From Bacillota bacterium (GTDB lineage: Bacteria; Bacillota; Clostridia; Oscillospirales; QAMX01), in contig JAKPBM010000098.1 of NCBI GenBank assembly GCA_029778935.1, forward strand, positions 1-10,761: a stretch of DNA of 10,761 bases, in the 5' to 3' direction. Shown here in pieces: positions 1 to 7,064 of this stretch. The notes beneath the pieces were generated by a model. That model did no database searches and was not told where the DNA came from. It worked only from the letters and a program-made list of their open reading frames with translations. Positions within the stretch are counted from its first letter, which is position 1. Every line of letters begins with the position of its first letter. A program made the position numbers and the translations under genes.

Positions 1-1961
1 ACACGCAGCCCGCAGGGTTTTCCAAAGGGCGAAAGCACAAATTCGGCCGCCTTCTGCCCGTTTACTTCGCCGAAAACGAGCAAATCCTCGCCAGGTTCCA
101 GCTCCGCTTCAAAAAACAGGCATCTGCCCACGGTTTTGACGGGCGTATCCGCCACTTTCCGCCCCTTCTGCCAGAGGGACGCGCTTTCGCAGTTGGTAAA
201 GACCATTATGGTGGCTGGACCCTCCAAAGGAAGCGCGTTTAAGTGGGGCACGCAGGGCGGAAAGCTCCACGCAAGCCGCTCGTACGCAGGCGGCAGGGCT
301 TCTTTCGGCACGGACAGGGCCGCGGCGACCATGGGCCGTTCCGTCCAGTAGGCCTGGGCCAGGTAGCTTTGGGGCTTGGGCCAGCCGGTAATGTCCAAAA
401 GGCTCGACGTCCAGCCCCGCACGGGCGGCTCCAGCGATTCGCCCCGGTAGTCTATCCCTGCCCAGTAGAACCCGCCTAAAACGTAGGGCAGTTCATACAC
501 ATACTGCCACGGGTGCTTTTCCACGCATTCGCGGGCGTTTTCGGTCTTGTTCGTGTACCAGTGGTACAGCTCCGAACCGATGATGCAGACGTCCGGCGCC
601 AAAGCGTGGTACAAATGGTACCAGTGCTCCTGATAGTTGCAGAGCAGCACGTCCACGTGTTGGGCGATGCTGGCCGCAAGCTTCGCCTTTCCTTCGGGGG
701 AAAGATTGGCCACTTCCTCCGGCCAGCCGAAGGGGTGCATACCGAAGCTCACGGGCCGCGTGTCGTCGTGCCGCTTAACGCAGGCGACGAGCTTATCCAG
801 CGGGTCAAACAGCGTCGTAAGCCCTTGACAGTACACTTCGTTGCCCACGCTGTACAGAAATACGCAGGGGTGGTTTCTGTCCCGCCGCACCCAGGCGGCC
901 ACATCCCGCTCGTACCAGTCCCAGAAATGGGCGTCGTAGCAGCCGTCGTCCCACTTGTCGTAGAGTTCGTCCAGCACCAAAATGCCCATTTCGTCGCAGA
1001 GGTCGTAAAACTCTCTGGCCTGGGGGTTGTGGCTGGTGCGCACGGCGTTTAAGCCGAAGGATTTCAATGTGGCCAGCCGCTCCCGCCAGACTTCCGGGTA
1101 GTAAGCCGCGCCTAAACAGCCGCAGTCATGGTGCAAATTGACGCCGCAGAGATAGGTTTTCTTTCCGTTTAAAACCAGGCCGTTTTGGGCGTCAAACTCC
1201 ACTTTGCGAACGCCGAAGGTCTCCGTCACCCGGTCGACTTCACGGCCGTTTTCAAACAGCGTCAGCTCCGCTTTGTACAGGTTCGGTTCCTCCGGCGACC
1301 AGAAGGCCGGGGCGGAAAGCGCAAGGGTTAGCGCCGCTTTCCCGTCCAAAACAGCCGCCTGTCCGGCGGCTTCCGCGCCGTTGCTCAACAGGGTAACACT
1401 TACGGCGCAGTTTTCGCCGCAGCCGGCCAGCTCGGCGGAAATGGATACTTCCGCCGCTCCGTCGGGGCGCAAAACCGGCTGTATAAACACGCCGTCGGGC
1501 ACAAAATGGGCCTTGGGCGCAAAAAGCAGGGACAGCCGCCGGTAGATGCCCGCGCCGGAGTACCACCGGTCGTCCCGCTCGTTTAGGTTGTTCACGTAGA
1601 TTTCCAGCCGGTTTTGCCCGGCGCGGACATGTTCGGAGATGTCCAGCGTCATGGGGATATACCCGTAGGGGCTGCCGCCAACGTAGTTGCCGTTTACGTA
1701 GATTTCGCAGTCTCTGTAAATCCCGTCGGCCAGAAGGTAGGTAACCTCCAAATCGTTGTCTTTTACGAAGTCGCACCGGTACGTGCCGTCGCACCGGCTT
1801 TGGATATACCCTTGCTGATAGGGCCAGGGGCCTTCGACGGCGAAAGGCGCGTCGGCGTTCATGTCGTGGGGGAGAAAAACGGGAATCCATTCGGCCTGCT
1901 CATCGCCCAGCCGTTTGCCATGGGAGAAGGAAAATTCCTGCAGCGTTTTCGCATATCGCAT
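1..1961 (-). CDS. Glycoside hydrolase family 2 (beta-galactosidase-like), 3' end cut by window edge
   Basis: Retaining exo-glycosidase of the GH2 clan, most like bacterial beta-galactosidases; the exact sugar cannot be read from sequence. About 653 codons are visible and no stop is reached. The reading frame starts at an ATG preceded by an AGGGGGGAAG ribosome site. Domains: jelly-roll sugar-binding domain about residues 50-150, with the GH2 signature RWYSGAGIYRR (132-142); Ig-like domain about 150-250; TIM barrel from about 260. The barrel holds RTSHNP (308-313), the acid/base in SVGNEVY (E375) and the probable nucleophile in IIGSELYHW (E464). It ends near a GGFYWAGIDYRGES stretch typical of GalB-like members. 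A beta-sandwich C-terminal region begins but is incomplete. There is no signal peptide, so it is probably cytoplasmic. It is the second gene of an operon, 19 bases after the sialidase-like gene, and probably works on the same imported glycan. Beta-glucuronidase or another GH2 specificity is possible. Confidence 0.9.
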   Translation of the reverse strand, partial: MRYAKTLQEFSFSHGKRLGDEQAEWIPVFLPHDMNADAPFAVEGPWPYQQGYIQSRCDGTYRCDFVKDNDLEVTYLLADGIYRDCEIYVNGNYVGGSPYGYIPMTLDISEHVRAGQNRLEIYVNNLNERDDRWYSGAGIYRRLSLLFAPKAHFVPDGVFIQPVLRPDGAAEVSISAELAGCGENCAVSVTLLSNGAEAAGQAAVLDGKAALTLALSAPAFWSPEEPNLYKAELTLFENGREVDRVTETFGVRKVEFDAQNGLVLNGKKTYLCGVNLHHDCGCLGAAYYPEVWRERLATLKSFGLNAVRTSHNPQAREFYDLCDEMGILVLDELYDKWDDGCYDAHFWDWYERDVAAWVRRDRNHPCVFLYSVGNEVYCQGLTTLFDPLDKLVACVKRHDDTRPVSFGMHPFGWPEEVANLSPEGKAKLAASIAQHVDVLLCNYQEHWYHLYHALAPDVCIIGSELYHWYTNKTENARECVEKHPWQYVYELPYVLGGFYWAGIDYRGESLEPPVRGWTSSLLDITGWPKPQSYLAQAYWTERPMVAAALSVPKEALPPAYERLAWSFPPCVPHLNALPLEGPATIMVFTNCESASLWQKGRKVADTPVKTVGRCLFFEAELEPGEDLLVFGEVNGQKAAEFVLSPFGKPCGLR

Positions 1962-1980
1962 GGCGCTTCCCCCCTACTCA

Positions 1981-3003
1981 TTAGTCCTCTACGACCGCCA
2001 CCTCGGCGTAGGCGACGGACTTCCTCTTCCAGGTGTAGGTGATGCAGAAGCGGTCGCCGTTGGGGATGATGGCGGGATAGGCGTATTCGCCTTCCGCCGT
2101 TTCCAGATGCAGCGTGTCCAGCCAGCTGTTGGCGTTGTCGTTGGAGAGGGAGACGGACAGAGGCGTGCGCTGCACCCAGTTGCCGGCCACAGGGTTGTAG
2201 ACCAGCGCCAGAAGGCCGTTATCCAACTGGGCAATGTCCAGGCCGCTGTTGTTGTTGGGCAGGCCGCAGGGGTACGCCGGCGACCAGGTGCGGCCGTAGT
2301 CGGAAGAATCCGTGCGGTAGATAAAGGAGAAGGACGAGCGCATGAGCATGTGCACATGGCCCGGCCGGCCTTTTTCCTCCCAGGCGGTGGGCTGGATCAA
2401 GCCGCCGCAGTCATAGGGCAGCTCTTCCTTGCACATGTAGACCCGGTCGTCGCCGGGGCGGGTCATAGGCACCGTGGCGGACTTTTCAAAGGTTTTGCCG
2501 CCGTCTTTGGAGATGTCGGCAAAGCACTCCCAGCGCTCCAGCGGGTCTTCCAGGGAAGCGGGGGCCAGCAGGGTGCCGTTGGAAAGGGCGATCATCTTGT
2601 TTTTCACCGGGCCGCGGCCGCCCACATCGCCGGGCACCAGCTGCGCCGGCTCGCTCCAGGTCTGGCCCCGGTCGTCGGAATAGGTGACCATGGAATACCA
2701 GCAGGTGGGGTCTTTGCCTTCCTTGTAAATCAGAATCAGCCGCCCGTTATCGTTGCAAAACAGGGTCGGGTTCCAGTGGGCGATATTGTTGGCCGGCGAA
2801 ACGGGCCGGGGCGTTTCCCAGATGCCGTCGGTCATGACGGAAAACCAGATGCGCACATCCGGCTTCTTTTCCGCCGTGCCGCCGAACCAGGCCGCGGCGA
2901 TTCTGCCGTCGGCCATTTTGACCAGCGTGGAAGCATGGGCGTCCGGCGTGGGGGCGTGTTCTACGGGGTAAATCAGCTCTTTGCGCAGAAGTTTCAGTTT
3001 CAT
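1981..3003 (-). CDS. BNR-repeat sialidase-like protein (predicted neuraminidase family)
   Basis: A 340-residue, probably six-bladed beta-propeller protein resembling the 'predicted neuraminidase' (BNR_2/COG4692-like) family, often auto-annotated as exo-alpha-sialidase. Asp-box motifs are visible at SDDRGQTW (109-116), SKDGGKTF (165-172) and SSDYGRTW (233-240), with a degenerate SNDNANSW (287-294). Family-like stretches include AAAWFGGT (36-43), GLIQPTAW (201-208), GHVHMLMRS (215-223) and YPAIIPNGD (309-317). I do not see the N-terminal R-I-P motif of classical GH33 sialidases, so sialic acid cleavage is uncertain; another glycan-hydrolase or lyase activity on the same fold is possible. No signal peptide or membrane anchor is seen. 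The start at 3003 is chosen over an upstream in-frame ATG (3045) because AAAGGAAA lies just before it and the longer version would begin at the promoter -10. First gene of the operon with the GH2 enzyme. Confidence 0.88.
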   Translation of the reverse strand: MKLKLLRKELIYPVEHAPTPDAHASTLVKMADGRIAAAWFGGTAEKKPDVRIWFSVMTDGIWETPRPVSPANNIAHWNPTLFCNDNGRLILIYKEGKDPTCWYSMVTYSDDRGQTWSEPAQLVPGDVGGRGPVKNKMIALSNGTLLAPASLEDPLERWECFADISKDGGKTFEKSATVPMTRPGDDRVYMCKEELPYDCGGLIQPTAWEEKGRPGHVHMLMRSSFSFIYRTDSSDYGRTWSPAYPCGLPNNNSGLDIAQLDNGLLALVYNPVAGNWVQRTPLSVSLSNDNANSWLDTLHLETAEGEYAYPAIIPNGDRFCITYTWKRKSVAYAEVAVVED

Positions 3004-3035
3004 ACTCGATTTCCTTTCCCGAAGTCGCTGGATAC

Positions 3036-3064
3036 AGTATAGCACGCCCCCACCCGGAAGGCAA
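3036..3064 (-). promoter_or_regulatory. Predicted sigma-A type promoter of the sialidase-like/GH2 operon
   Basis: On the minus strand, TTGCCT (3064-3059) is followed by a 17-base spacer and TATACT (3041-3036). This matches 4/6 and 5/6 of the -35 and -10 consensus. Transcription would start about 3029, giving a leader of some 25 bases with the ribosome site GGAAAGGAA before the ATG at 3003. The -35 box lies across the left arm of the inverted repeat 3054-3083, which suggests repression by a DNA-binding protein. Confidence 0.6.
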
Positions 3065-3083
3065 CGCCTTACGGGCCTTCCGG
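3054..3083. repeat. Perfect 9-bp inverted repeat, candidate operator
   Basis: CCGGAAGGC (3054-3062) and GCCTTCCGG (3075-3083) are exact reverse complements separated by 12 bases. A smaller nested repeat, AAGGC-aac-GCCTT, lies at 3058-3070. No T-run follows on either strand, so it does not look like a terminator. It sits in the divergent intergenic region, overlapping the -35 box of the carbohydrate operon and ending seven bases before a possible -35 box of the ATPase gene. A dimeric repressor site for sugar-responsive control is a reasonable inference; no regulator gene is in the window. Confidence 0.5.
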
Positions 3084-3089
3084 CATAGC

Positions 3090-3115
3090 TTGACCTGCCG
3101 GCTCATACACATAAT
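3090..3115 (+). promoter_or_regulatory. Weak candidate promoter for the calcium ATPase
   Basis: TTGACC (3090-3095) is a good -35 match and CATAAT (3110-3115) a 5/6 match to the -10 box, but the spacer is only 14 bases instead of about 17. An offset -10 (TAATGT at 3112-3117) gives a 16-base spacer but a poor match. The gene must have a promoter in this 147-base gap; this is the best candidate I see. Confidence 0.3.
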
Positions 3116-3145
3116 GTGGAGAATTTTAACGGACAGGATGTGTAT
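3105..3145 (+). repeat. 8-bp inverted repeat around the ATPase ribosome site
   Basis: ATACACAT (3105-3112) and ATGTGTAT (3138-3145) are exact reverse complements 25 bases apart. CTC and CGAG flank the outer sides, so pairing could extend with one bulged base. The right arm lies between the weak Shine-Dalgarno AGGA (3135-3138) and the ATG at 3151. It could be a protein-binding site or an RNA hairpin that limits translation; chance is also possible. Confidence 0.3.
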
Positions 3146-3150
3146 CGAGC

Positions 3151-5694
3151 ATGAATCGACAGGGTCTTACCACCGCGGAGGTCAAAGCCCGTCAGGCCCA
3201 ATACGGGAAAAACGTGCTGGACAAAAAGGAAGGCGCCACGCCGTTTGCCATCTTTATCGAACAGTTCAAAGACTACATGGTGCTGGTCCTGATCGGCGCG
3301 GCGGTCGTATCCGCGCTCATGCACCAGTTTTCCGAGGCTTTTTCGATTTTGGTCATTGTCCTTCTGAACGCCCTGCTGGGCTTTGTCCAGGAATTCCGGA
3401 CGGAAAAGGCCCTGAAAGCCCTGGAGGCCCTGGCCGCCCCCACGGCGAGAGTCCTTCGCGACCATAAGGAGCAGACTATCCCCGCTTCCGAGCTGGTGCC
3501 CGGCGACGTGATGCTGTTGGAAACGGGCGACCGCATCGGCGCCGACGGGGAGCTGTTTTCCATCCAGGATCTGGCCTGCAACGAGTCGATGCTTACGGGC
3601 GAGTCGCTGCCCGTGCCCAAGTCTGCCAAAAACAACAAGGTCTATATGGGCTCGCTGGTCACCGCCGGACGGGGGCAGGCGGTCGTCACCGCCATCGGCA
3701 TGCAGACGGAAATGGGCAAAATCGCGGGGCTCCTGGCCGACAGCCGGCAGGAAGCCACCCCCTTGCAGCAGCGGCTCAAGAAACTGGGCAAAACGATTCT
3801 AGTGGCCTGCCTGGTTATCTGCGCTTTGGTGTCCGTCACGGGAATCTTACGGGGCGAGCCGGTGCTGGACATGGTATTGTCGGGCATCAGCCTGGCGGTG
3901 GCGGCGATTCCGGAGGGCCTGCCCGCCGTGGTGACCATCTCGCTGGCGCTGGGCGTTTCGAGAATGTCGAAGCGGTCGGCTATCGTGCGCCGCCTGCCGG
4001 CGGTGGAGACTTTAGGCTGCGTCGGCGTCATCTGTTCCGACAAAACAGGCACGCTGACGGAAAATAAAATGACCGTGGTAGATTTGTACGTTGCCGGCGG
4101 CCATAAATCCCCCAAGGATAAGGACGCTTCCGTCGCAAACCTTTTGACGGCGGGCGTGCTCTGCTCCAACGCCAAGCTGGAGCCAAAAGGCAAAGGCTAC
4201 ACACTCCACGGCGACCCCACCGAGGGCGCGTTCCTCTACGCCGCCCTGCCCTTCGGCATCACAGCGGAAAAACTCGCCTCTTCCCACCCCCGCGTACGGG
4301 AAAACACCTTCCGCTCTGAGCGCAAGTGCATGTCGGTGGTGTGCAGCCATGACGGCGGGCGCACTTTGTACGCCAAAGGCGCCCCGGAAGTGATTATCTC
4401 CAAATGCGATTACATATGGGAAAACGGCCGGGAAATCCCCCTTTCGCCTGCCAAACGGGCTATGCTGCTGGAGGAAAACAAGAAAATGGCCAAAAACGCC
4501 TGGCGCGTGCTGGCGGTGGCGGAAAAGGCCCTTTCCGCGTCGGAAAAAGGCGGCGAGGAAAGCGAAAAGGGCATGGTGCTGCTGGGTTTGGTGGCCATGG
4601 AAGACCCGCCGCGGCCGGAAGTCTTTGCCGCCGTGGAAAGCTGCAAAAAGGCGGGCATCCGCCCGGTGATGATTACGGGCGACAACCCCGTAACCGCCCA
4701 GGCCATTGCGGAGAAAATCGGCATCTCCCCCAAAGGCGCGCCGATTCTGACCGGCGCAGATTTAGACCGGCTCAGCGACGAGGAGCTTTCCCAGCGGGTC
4801 ACGGAAGTTTCCGTCTACGCCCGGGTGTCGCCGCGGCATAAGCTTTCGATTCTGCGGGCGCTGAAAAAGCGCGGGTTCGTCACCGCCATGACCGGCGACG
4901 GCGTCAACGACGCCCCCGCCGTCAAAGAGGCCGACATCGGCATCGCCATGGGCCAGACGGGCACCGACGTGACCAAGGAAGCCTCCGACCTGATTTTGCA
5001 GGACGACAACTTTGCCACCATCGTCGCCGCCGTGCGGCAGGGGCGCGTAATCTACGACAACATCCGCAAGTTCATCCGCTACATGCTCTCGTCCAACCTG
5101 GGCGAAGTGCTGACCATGTTCGCCGTGGTGCTGTTCCGGCTGCCGCTGCCGCTGCTGCCGATTCACATATTGCTGGTGAACCTCTTTACCGACGGCCTGC
5201 CTGCCATGGCGCTCAGCATGGACCCGGCCAACGAAGACGTGATGGAGCGCAAGCCCCGGCCCAAAAACGAAGGGATTTTCGCCGGCGGGCTGGGCATCCA
5301 CATCTTGATGCGGGGCATCGTCATCGGCGGCGGCACCGTGGGCGTGTTCGCGTACGTGTTAAACGCCCTGGGCGACCTGACCCTGGCGCGGACGGCGGCC
5401 TTCTTCACCCTGGCCTGCAGCCAGCTGGTGTTCGTGTTTGAGTGCAAGTCCGAGCGCAAGGGCATGTTCACCAGGGAAGTGTTCAACAACAAGTATCTGA
5501 TTCTGGCGGTGCTCTGTTCGCTGTCGATTATGCTGCTTTCGGTGTACTTGCCGGCTTTGTCCGGCGTGGTGGGCATGGCGGCCATGCCCTGGCCGGTGCT
5601 GTGGCTCTGCTTTGCCTTCTCCTTCTTCAGCGCCGTGGCTTCGTCGCTGGTAACGCGGCTGGCCCGCCGGGTCCGCCGGCGGAGACGGGCGTAG
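3151..5694 (+). CDS. P-type calcium-transporting ATPase (type IIA/SERCA-like)
   Basis: An 847-residue membrane pump that exports Ca2+ using ATP, normal length for bacterial members. An N-terminal cation-ATPase domain (LTTAEVKARQAQYGKN) is followed by TM1-2 (about 40-82) and the actuator domain with LTGES (E151). TM3-4 carries AAIPEGLPA (E255), then the phosphorylation site DKTGTLT (D297), the nucleotide-binding domain with KGAPE, the hinge MITGDNP and GDGVNDAP (D583, D587). The C-terminal membrane bundle follows. By alignment with SERCA, ion ligands E309, N768, E771, N796, T799 and D800 correspond to E255, N649, E652, N677, T680 and D681. The TM8 Glu (E908) appears to be Gln (Q758), as in pumps thought to carry one Ca2+ per cycle. 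The only in-frame start after the upstream stop at 3127 is this ATG; its Shine-Dalgarno (AGGA, 12 bases away) is poor. The tail is Arg-rich. A related Na+ or Mn2+ specificity cannot be excluded. Confidence 0.95.
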   Translation: MNRQGLTTAEVKARQAQYGKNVLDKKEGATPFAIFIEQFKDYMVLVLIGAAVVSALMHQFSEAFSILVIVLLNALLGFVQEFRTEKALKALEALAAPTARVLRDHKEQTIPASELVPGDVMLLETGDRIGADGELFSIQDLACNESMLTGESLPVPKSAKNNKVYMGSLVTAGRGQAVVTAIGMQTEMGKIAGLLADSRQEATPLQQRLKKLGKTILVACLVICALVSVTGILRGEPVLDMVLSGISLAVAAIPEGLPAVVTISLALGVSRMSKRSAIVRRLPAVETLGCVGVICSDKTGTLTENKMTVVDLYVAGGHKSPKDKDASVANLLTAGVLCSNAKLEPKGKGYTLHGDPTEGAFLYAALPFGITAEKLASSHPRVRENTFRSERKCMSVVCSHDGGRTLYAKGAPEVIISKCDYIWENGREIPLSPAKRAMLLEENKKMAKNAWRVLAVAEKALSASEKGGEESEKGMVLLGLVAMEDPPRPEVFAAVESCKKAGIRPVMITGDNPVTAQAIAEKIGISPKGAPILTGADLDRLSDEELSQRVTEVSVYARVSPRHKLSILRALKKRGFVTAMTGDGVNDAPAVKEADIGIAMGQTGTDVTKEASDLILQDDNFATIVAAVRQGRVIYDNIRKFIRYMLSSNLGEVLTMFAVVLFRLPLPLLPIHILLVNLFTDGLPAMALSMDPANEDVMERKPRPKNEGIFAGGLGIHILMRGIVIGGGTVGVFAYVLNALGDLTLARTAAFFTLACSQLVFVFECKSERKGMFTREVFNNKYLILAVLCSLSIMLLSVYLPALSGVVGMAAMPWPVLWLCFAFSFFSAVASSLVTRLARRVRRRRRA

Positions 5695-5755
5695 GCAGGC
5701 AACTTATGTGCCATGGACAGATTCTACTAGGTATCCAAACCACCCGGAGGCATCT

Positions 5756-6231
5756 ATGTACCACGGGCTGTTGATAATGGGCCTCAACGGCAGCGGCAAA
5801 ACCACCCCGGGAAGATACCTGGCTTCTCAAATCGGCTATACGCACATGGATATCGAAGACTACTATTTTCTTGACTCGCCCATTCCCTGCACCAACCCGC
5901 GGGCGGATGTCAAAAATGCGGGAACTGGTGCTGGCCGACATGAAAAAGTACCGGGATTTTAATATCACCGCCGTAAACGGCGACAACGGCCCCGTGTATG
6001 ACTGTATTATCTATCTGCAGGCTCCTTTAGAGCTTGGTATGCAAAGGGCAATACAGCGGGGGCGGGGACATGTACGAGCAGGAGCAGAATTTCTTCCGCT
6101 TTGTCGCAAACCGAACCATGGAAAGAGCCGACCGGTGGGTGCGCGGGATGGCCTGCCCTGTGCTGTATCTGGATGGCAGAGACCCTGTCGAAGCCAACGC
6201 CGCGCGCATCCGGCGGCAACTGGAGCTGTAA
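5756..6231 (+). pseudogene. Decayed P-loop kinase-like (AAA/shikimate-kinase-like) gene in three frames
   Basis: A good GGAGG site (5746-5750) leads to an ATG and a normal opening with a Walker A loop, GLNGSGKTT. The residue after it is Pro where Leu is usual in the family as I recall it (TTPGR). Frame 1 continues as GYTHMDIEDYYF up to about 5911. An A5 run (5912-5916) then needs a one-base shift for the protein to continue as MRELVLADMKKYRDF, then YDCIIYLQAPLE, up to about 6057. A second shift near 6058-6066 restores the C-terminal part, GGDMYEQEQNFFRFVANRT and CPVLYLDGRDPVEANA, to the stop at 6229-6231. Family members normally have some dozen residues before GGDMYE, so the second lesion is probably a deletion. 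Its family role is a small nucleotide-binding phosphotransferase of unknown substrate. It starts 61 bases after the ATPase gene and may have been co-transcribed with it. Confidence 0.8.
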
Positions 6232-6299
6232 CGGCAGCCCGCGGTACCGTTTGCCCCGTCAAGCGGCCAGACCGGCTCTATTTGCCAAAACCGAACTGT

Positions 6300-6324
6300 C
6301 CGCCGGCATGCCGGCGGGCTTTTT
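6300..6324 (+). terminator. Rho-independent terminator after the kinase remnant
   Basis: An 18-base perfect palindrome (6300-6317), stem CCGCCGG with loop CATG, is followed by GCTTTTT. It ends the rightward unit containing the calcium ATPase and the kinase remnant and isolates the promoter that begins at 6348. Confidence 0.85.
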
Positions 6325-6347
6325 CGTTGCAAAAACAGCAAATTTGA

Positions 6348-6376
6348 TTGACTTCTGCAAAAACCAGTGCTATACT
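6348..6376 (+). promoter_or_regulatory. Strong predicted promoter upstream of the acetyltransferase leader
   Basis: TTGACT (6348-6353), a 17-base spacer and TATACT (6371-6376) give a 5/6 match at both boxes with ideal spacing. An A-rich stretch lies just upstream (6330-6342), like an UP element. Transcription would start about 6383, some 214 bases before the acetyltransferase start codon. Confidence 0.75.
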
Positions 6377-6596
6377 AACCACCTAAATAAGGGTATTTTT
6401 CACACATGCAGCAAGGTTCTGGGCAGAAAGCCTGCTGACAAGCCGTTTCCTTTACAGGCAATGTCTGCATTTTGTCGAACTACGCTCCCGCCCTTTCGGA
6501 ACGCCCCGGAGGGTACTCGTTTATAATAGAGCAGGCGGCCGCCGACGCGCTCAACCGCATGTTTAGACTATAGATAGAGAGAAAAGGAGGGATCCC
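6377..6596 (+). other. Long untranslated leader with no recognised gene
   Basis: The gene-free stretch 6232-6596 holds the terminator at 6300, the promoter at 6348 and then this 220-base leader. In it I see an imperfect hairpin at 6491-6513 (CCCT..CGG pairing with CCG..AGGG) and a perfect -10 match TATAAT (6522-6527) without a convincing -35. A protein-like frame ends at the TAG at 6571 (tail EQAAADALNRMFRL). That frame is open only back to 6439 and lacks a good start, so it may be a gene remnant. The ribosome site AAAAGGAGG (6582-6590) serves the acetyltransferase. I do not recognise a known riboswitch consensus here. Confidence 0.4.
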
Positions 6597-7064
6597 ATGC
6601 TGATCCGCCGTTTTCAGGAAGAGGACGCCGAAGCCGTGTCCGAATTAATCGCATTCACCTTGCGGACCACCAACTCCAAAGACTACAGCCCCGAATATAT
6701 CGAAACCTACGTCCGCCACCTAAACGCAAAGGAGATTCTCCGCCGCGCCCAGGTGACTCATTTCTACGTCGCCTGCGAGGGGGACAAAATCATCGGCTGC
6801 GGCAGCATCGGCCAGTACTGGGACAAAACCGACGAAAGCTGCCTCTTTACCGTGTTCGTCCACCCGGACTATCAGGGCAAAGGCATCGGCCGCAAGATTA
6901 TCGAAACCTTGGAGCAGGACGAATACTTCCTGCGCGCCAAACGGGTGGAGGTGCCGGCTTCCATCACCGCCTGCGGGTTTTACCGCGCCATGGGGTACGA
7001 CTTTAAAGAAGGCGGCGACGTGCCGGACGAAGAACAGTTATATCGGATGGAAAAACGGAGATAG
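6597..7064 (+). CDS. GNAT-family N-acetyltransferase
   Basis: A 155-residue single-domain acetyltransferase that would use acetyl-CoA to modify an amine; the substrate is unknown. The start is fixed by a strong GGAGG site six bases upstream. Opening MLIRRFQEEDAEAVSELI is the usual beta1-alpha1 of the fold. Motif A is FTVFVHPDYQGKGIGRKII (84-102), with the acetyl-CoA-binding Q/R-x-x-G-x-G/A as QGKGIG (93-98). Motif B is ITACGFYRAMGYDF (123-136), with the usual FY-x-x-x-GY. Length is typical and the gene is intact. It is a single-gene unit under the promoter at 6348, terminated at 7217-7242, and lies convergent to pheT. Nothing nearby indicates its substrate. Confidence 0.93.
   Translation: MLIRRFQEEDAEAVSELIAFTLRTTNSKDYSPEYIETYVRHLNAKEILRRAQVTHFYVACEGDKIIGCGSIGQYWDKTDESCLFTVFVHPDYQGKGIGRKIIETLEQDEYFLRAKRVEVPASITACGFYRAMGYDFKEGGDVPDEEQLYRMEKRR

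Noticed and set aside
1252..1890. A 212-codon minus-strand open frame within the GH2 gene
   Set aside because: Same strand but a different frame from the GH2 gene; Arg-rich with no recognisable motif, whereas the GH2 frame holds all family motifs.
1861..3042. A 393-codon plus-strand open frame opposite the sialidase-like gene
   Set aside because: It is an antisense shadow of a GC-rich gene: no ribosome site, low-complexity Gly/Val/His/Arg composition and no domain, while the minus strand encodes a clear propeller protein.
5695..5755. A terminator directly after the calcium ATPase gene
   Set aside because: GC-rich inverted stretches overlap the end of the coding region but no T-run follows; the first convincing terminator is at 6300-6324.
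6406..6438. A 10-codon frame (MQQGSGQKAC) as a leader peptide before the acetyltransferase
   Set aside because: No ribosome site precedes it, it has no run of regulatory codons and no clear terminator/antiterminator pair follows.
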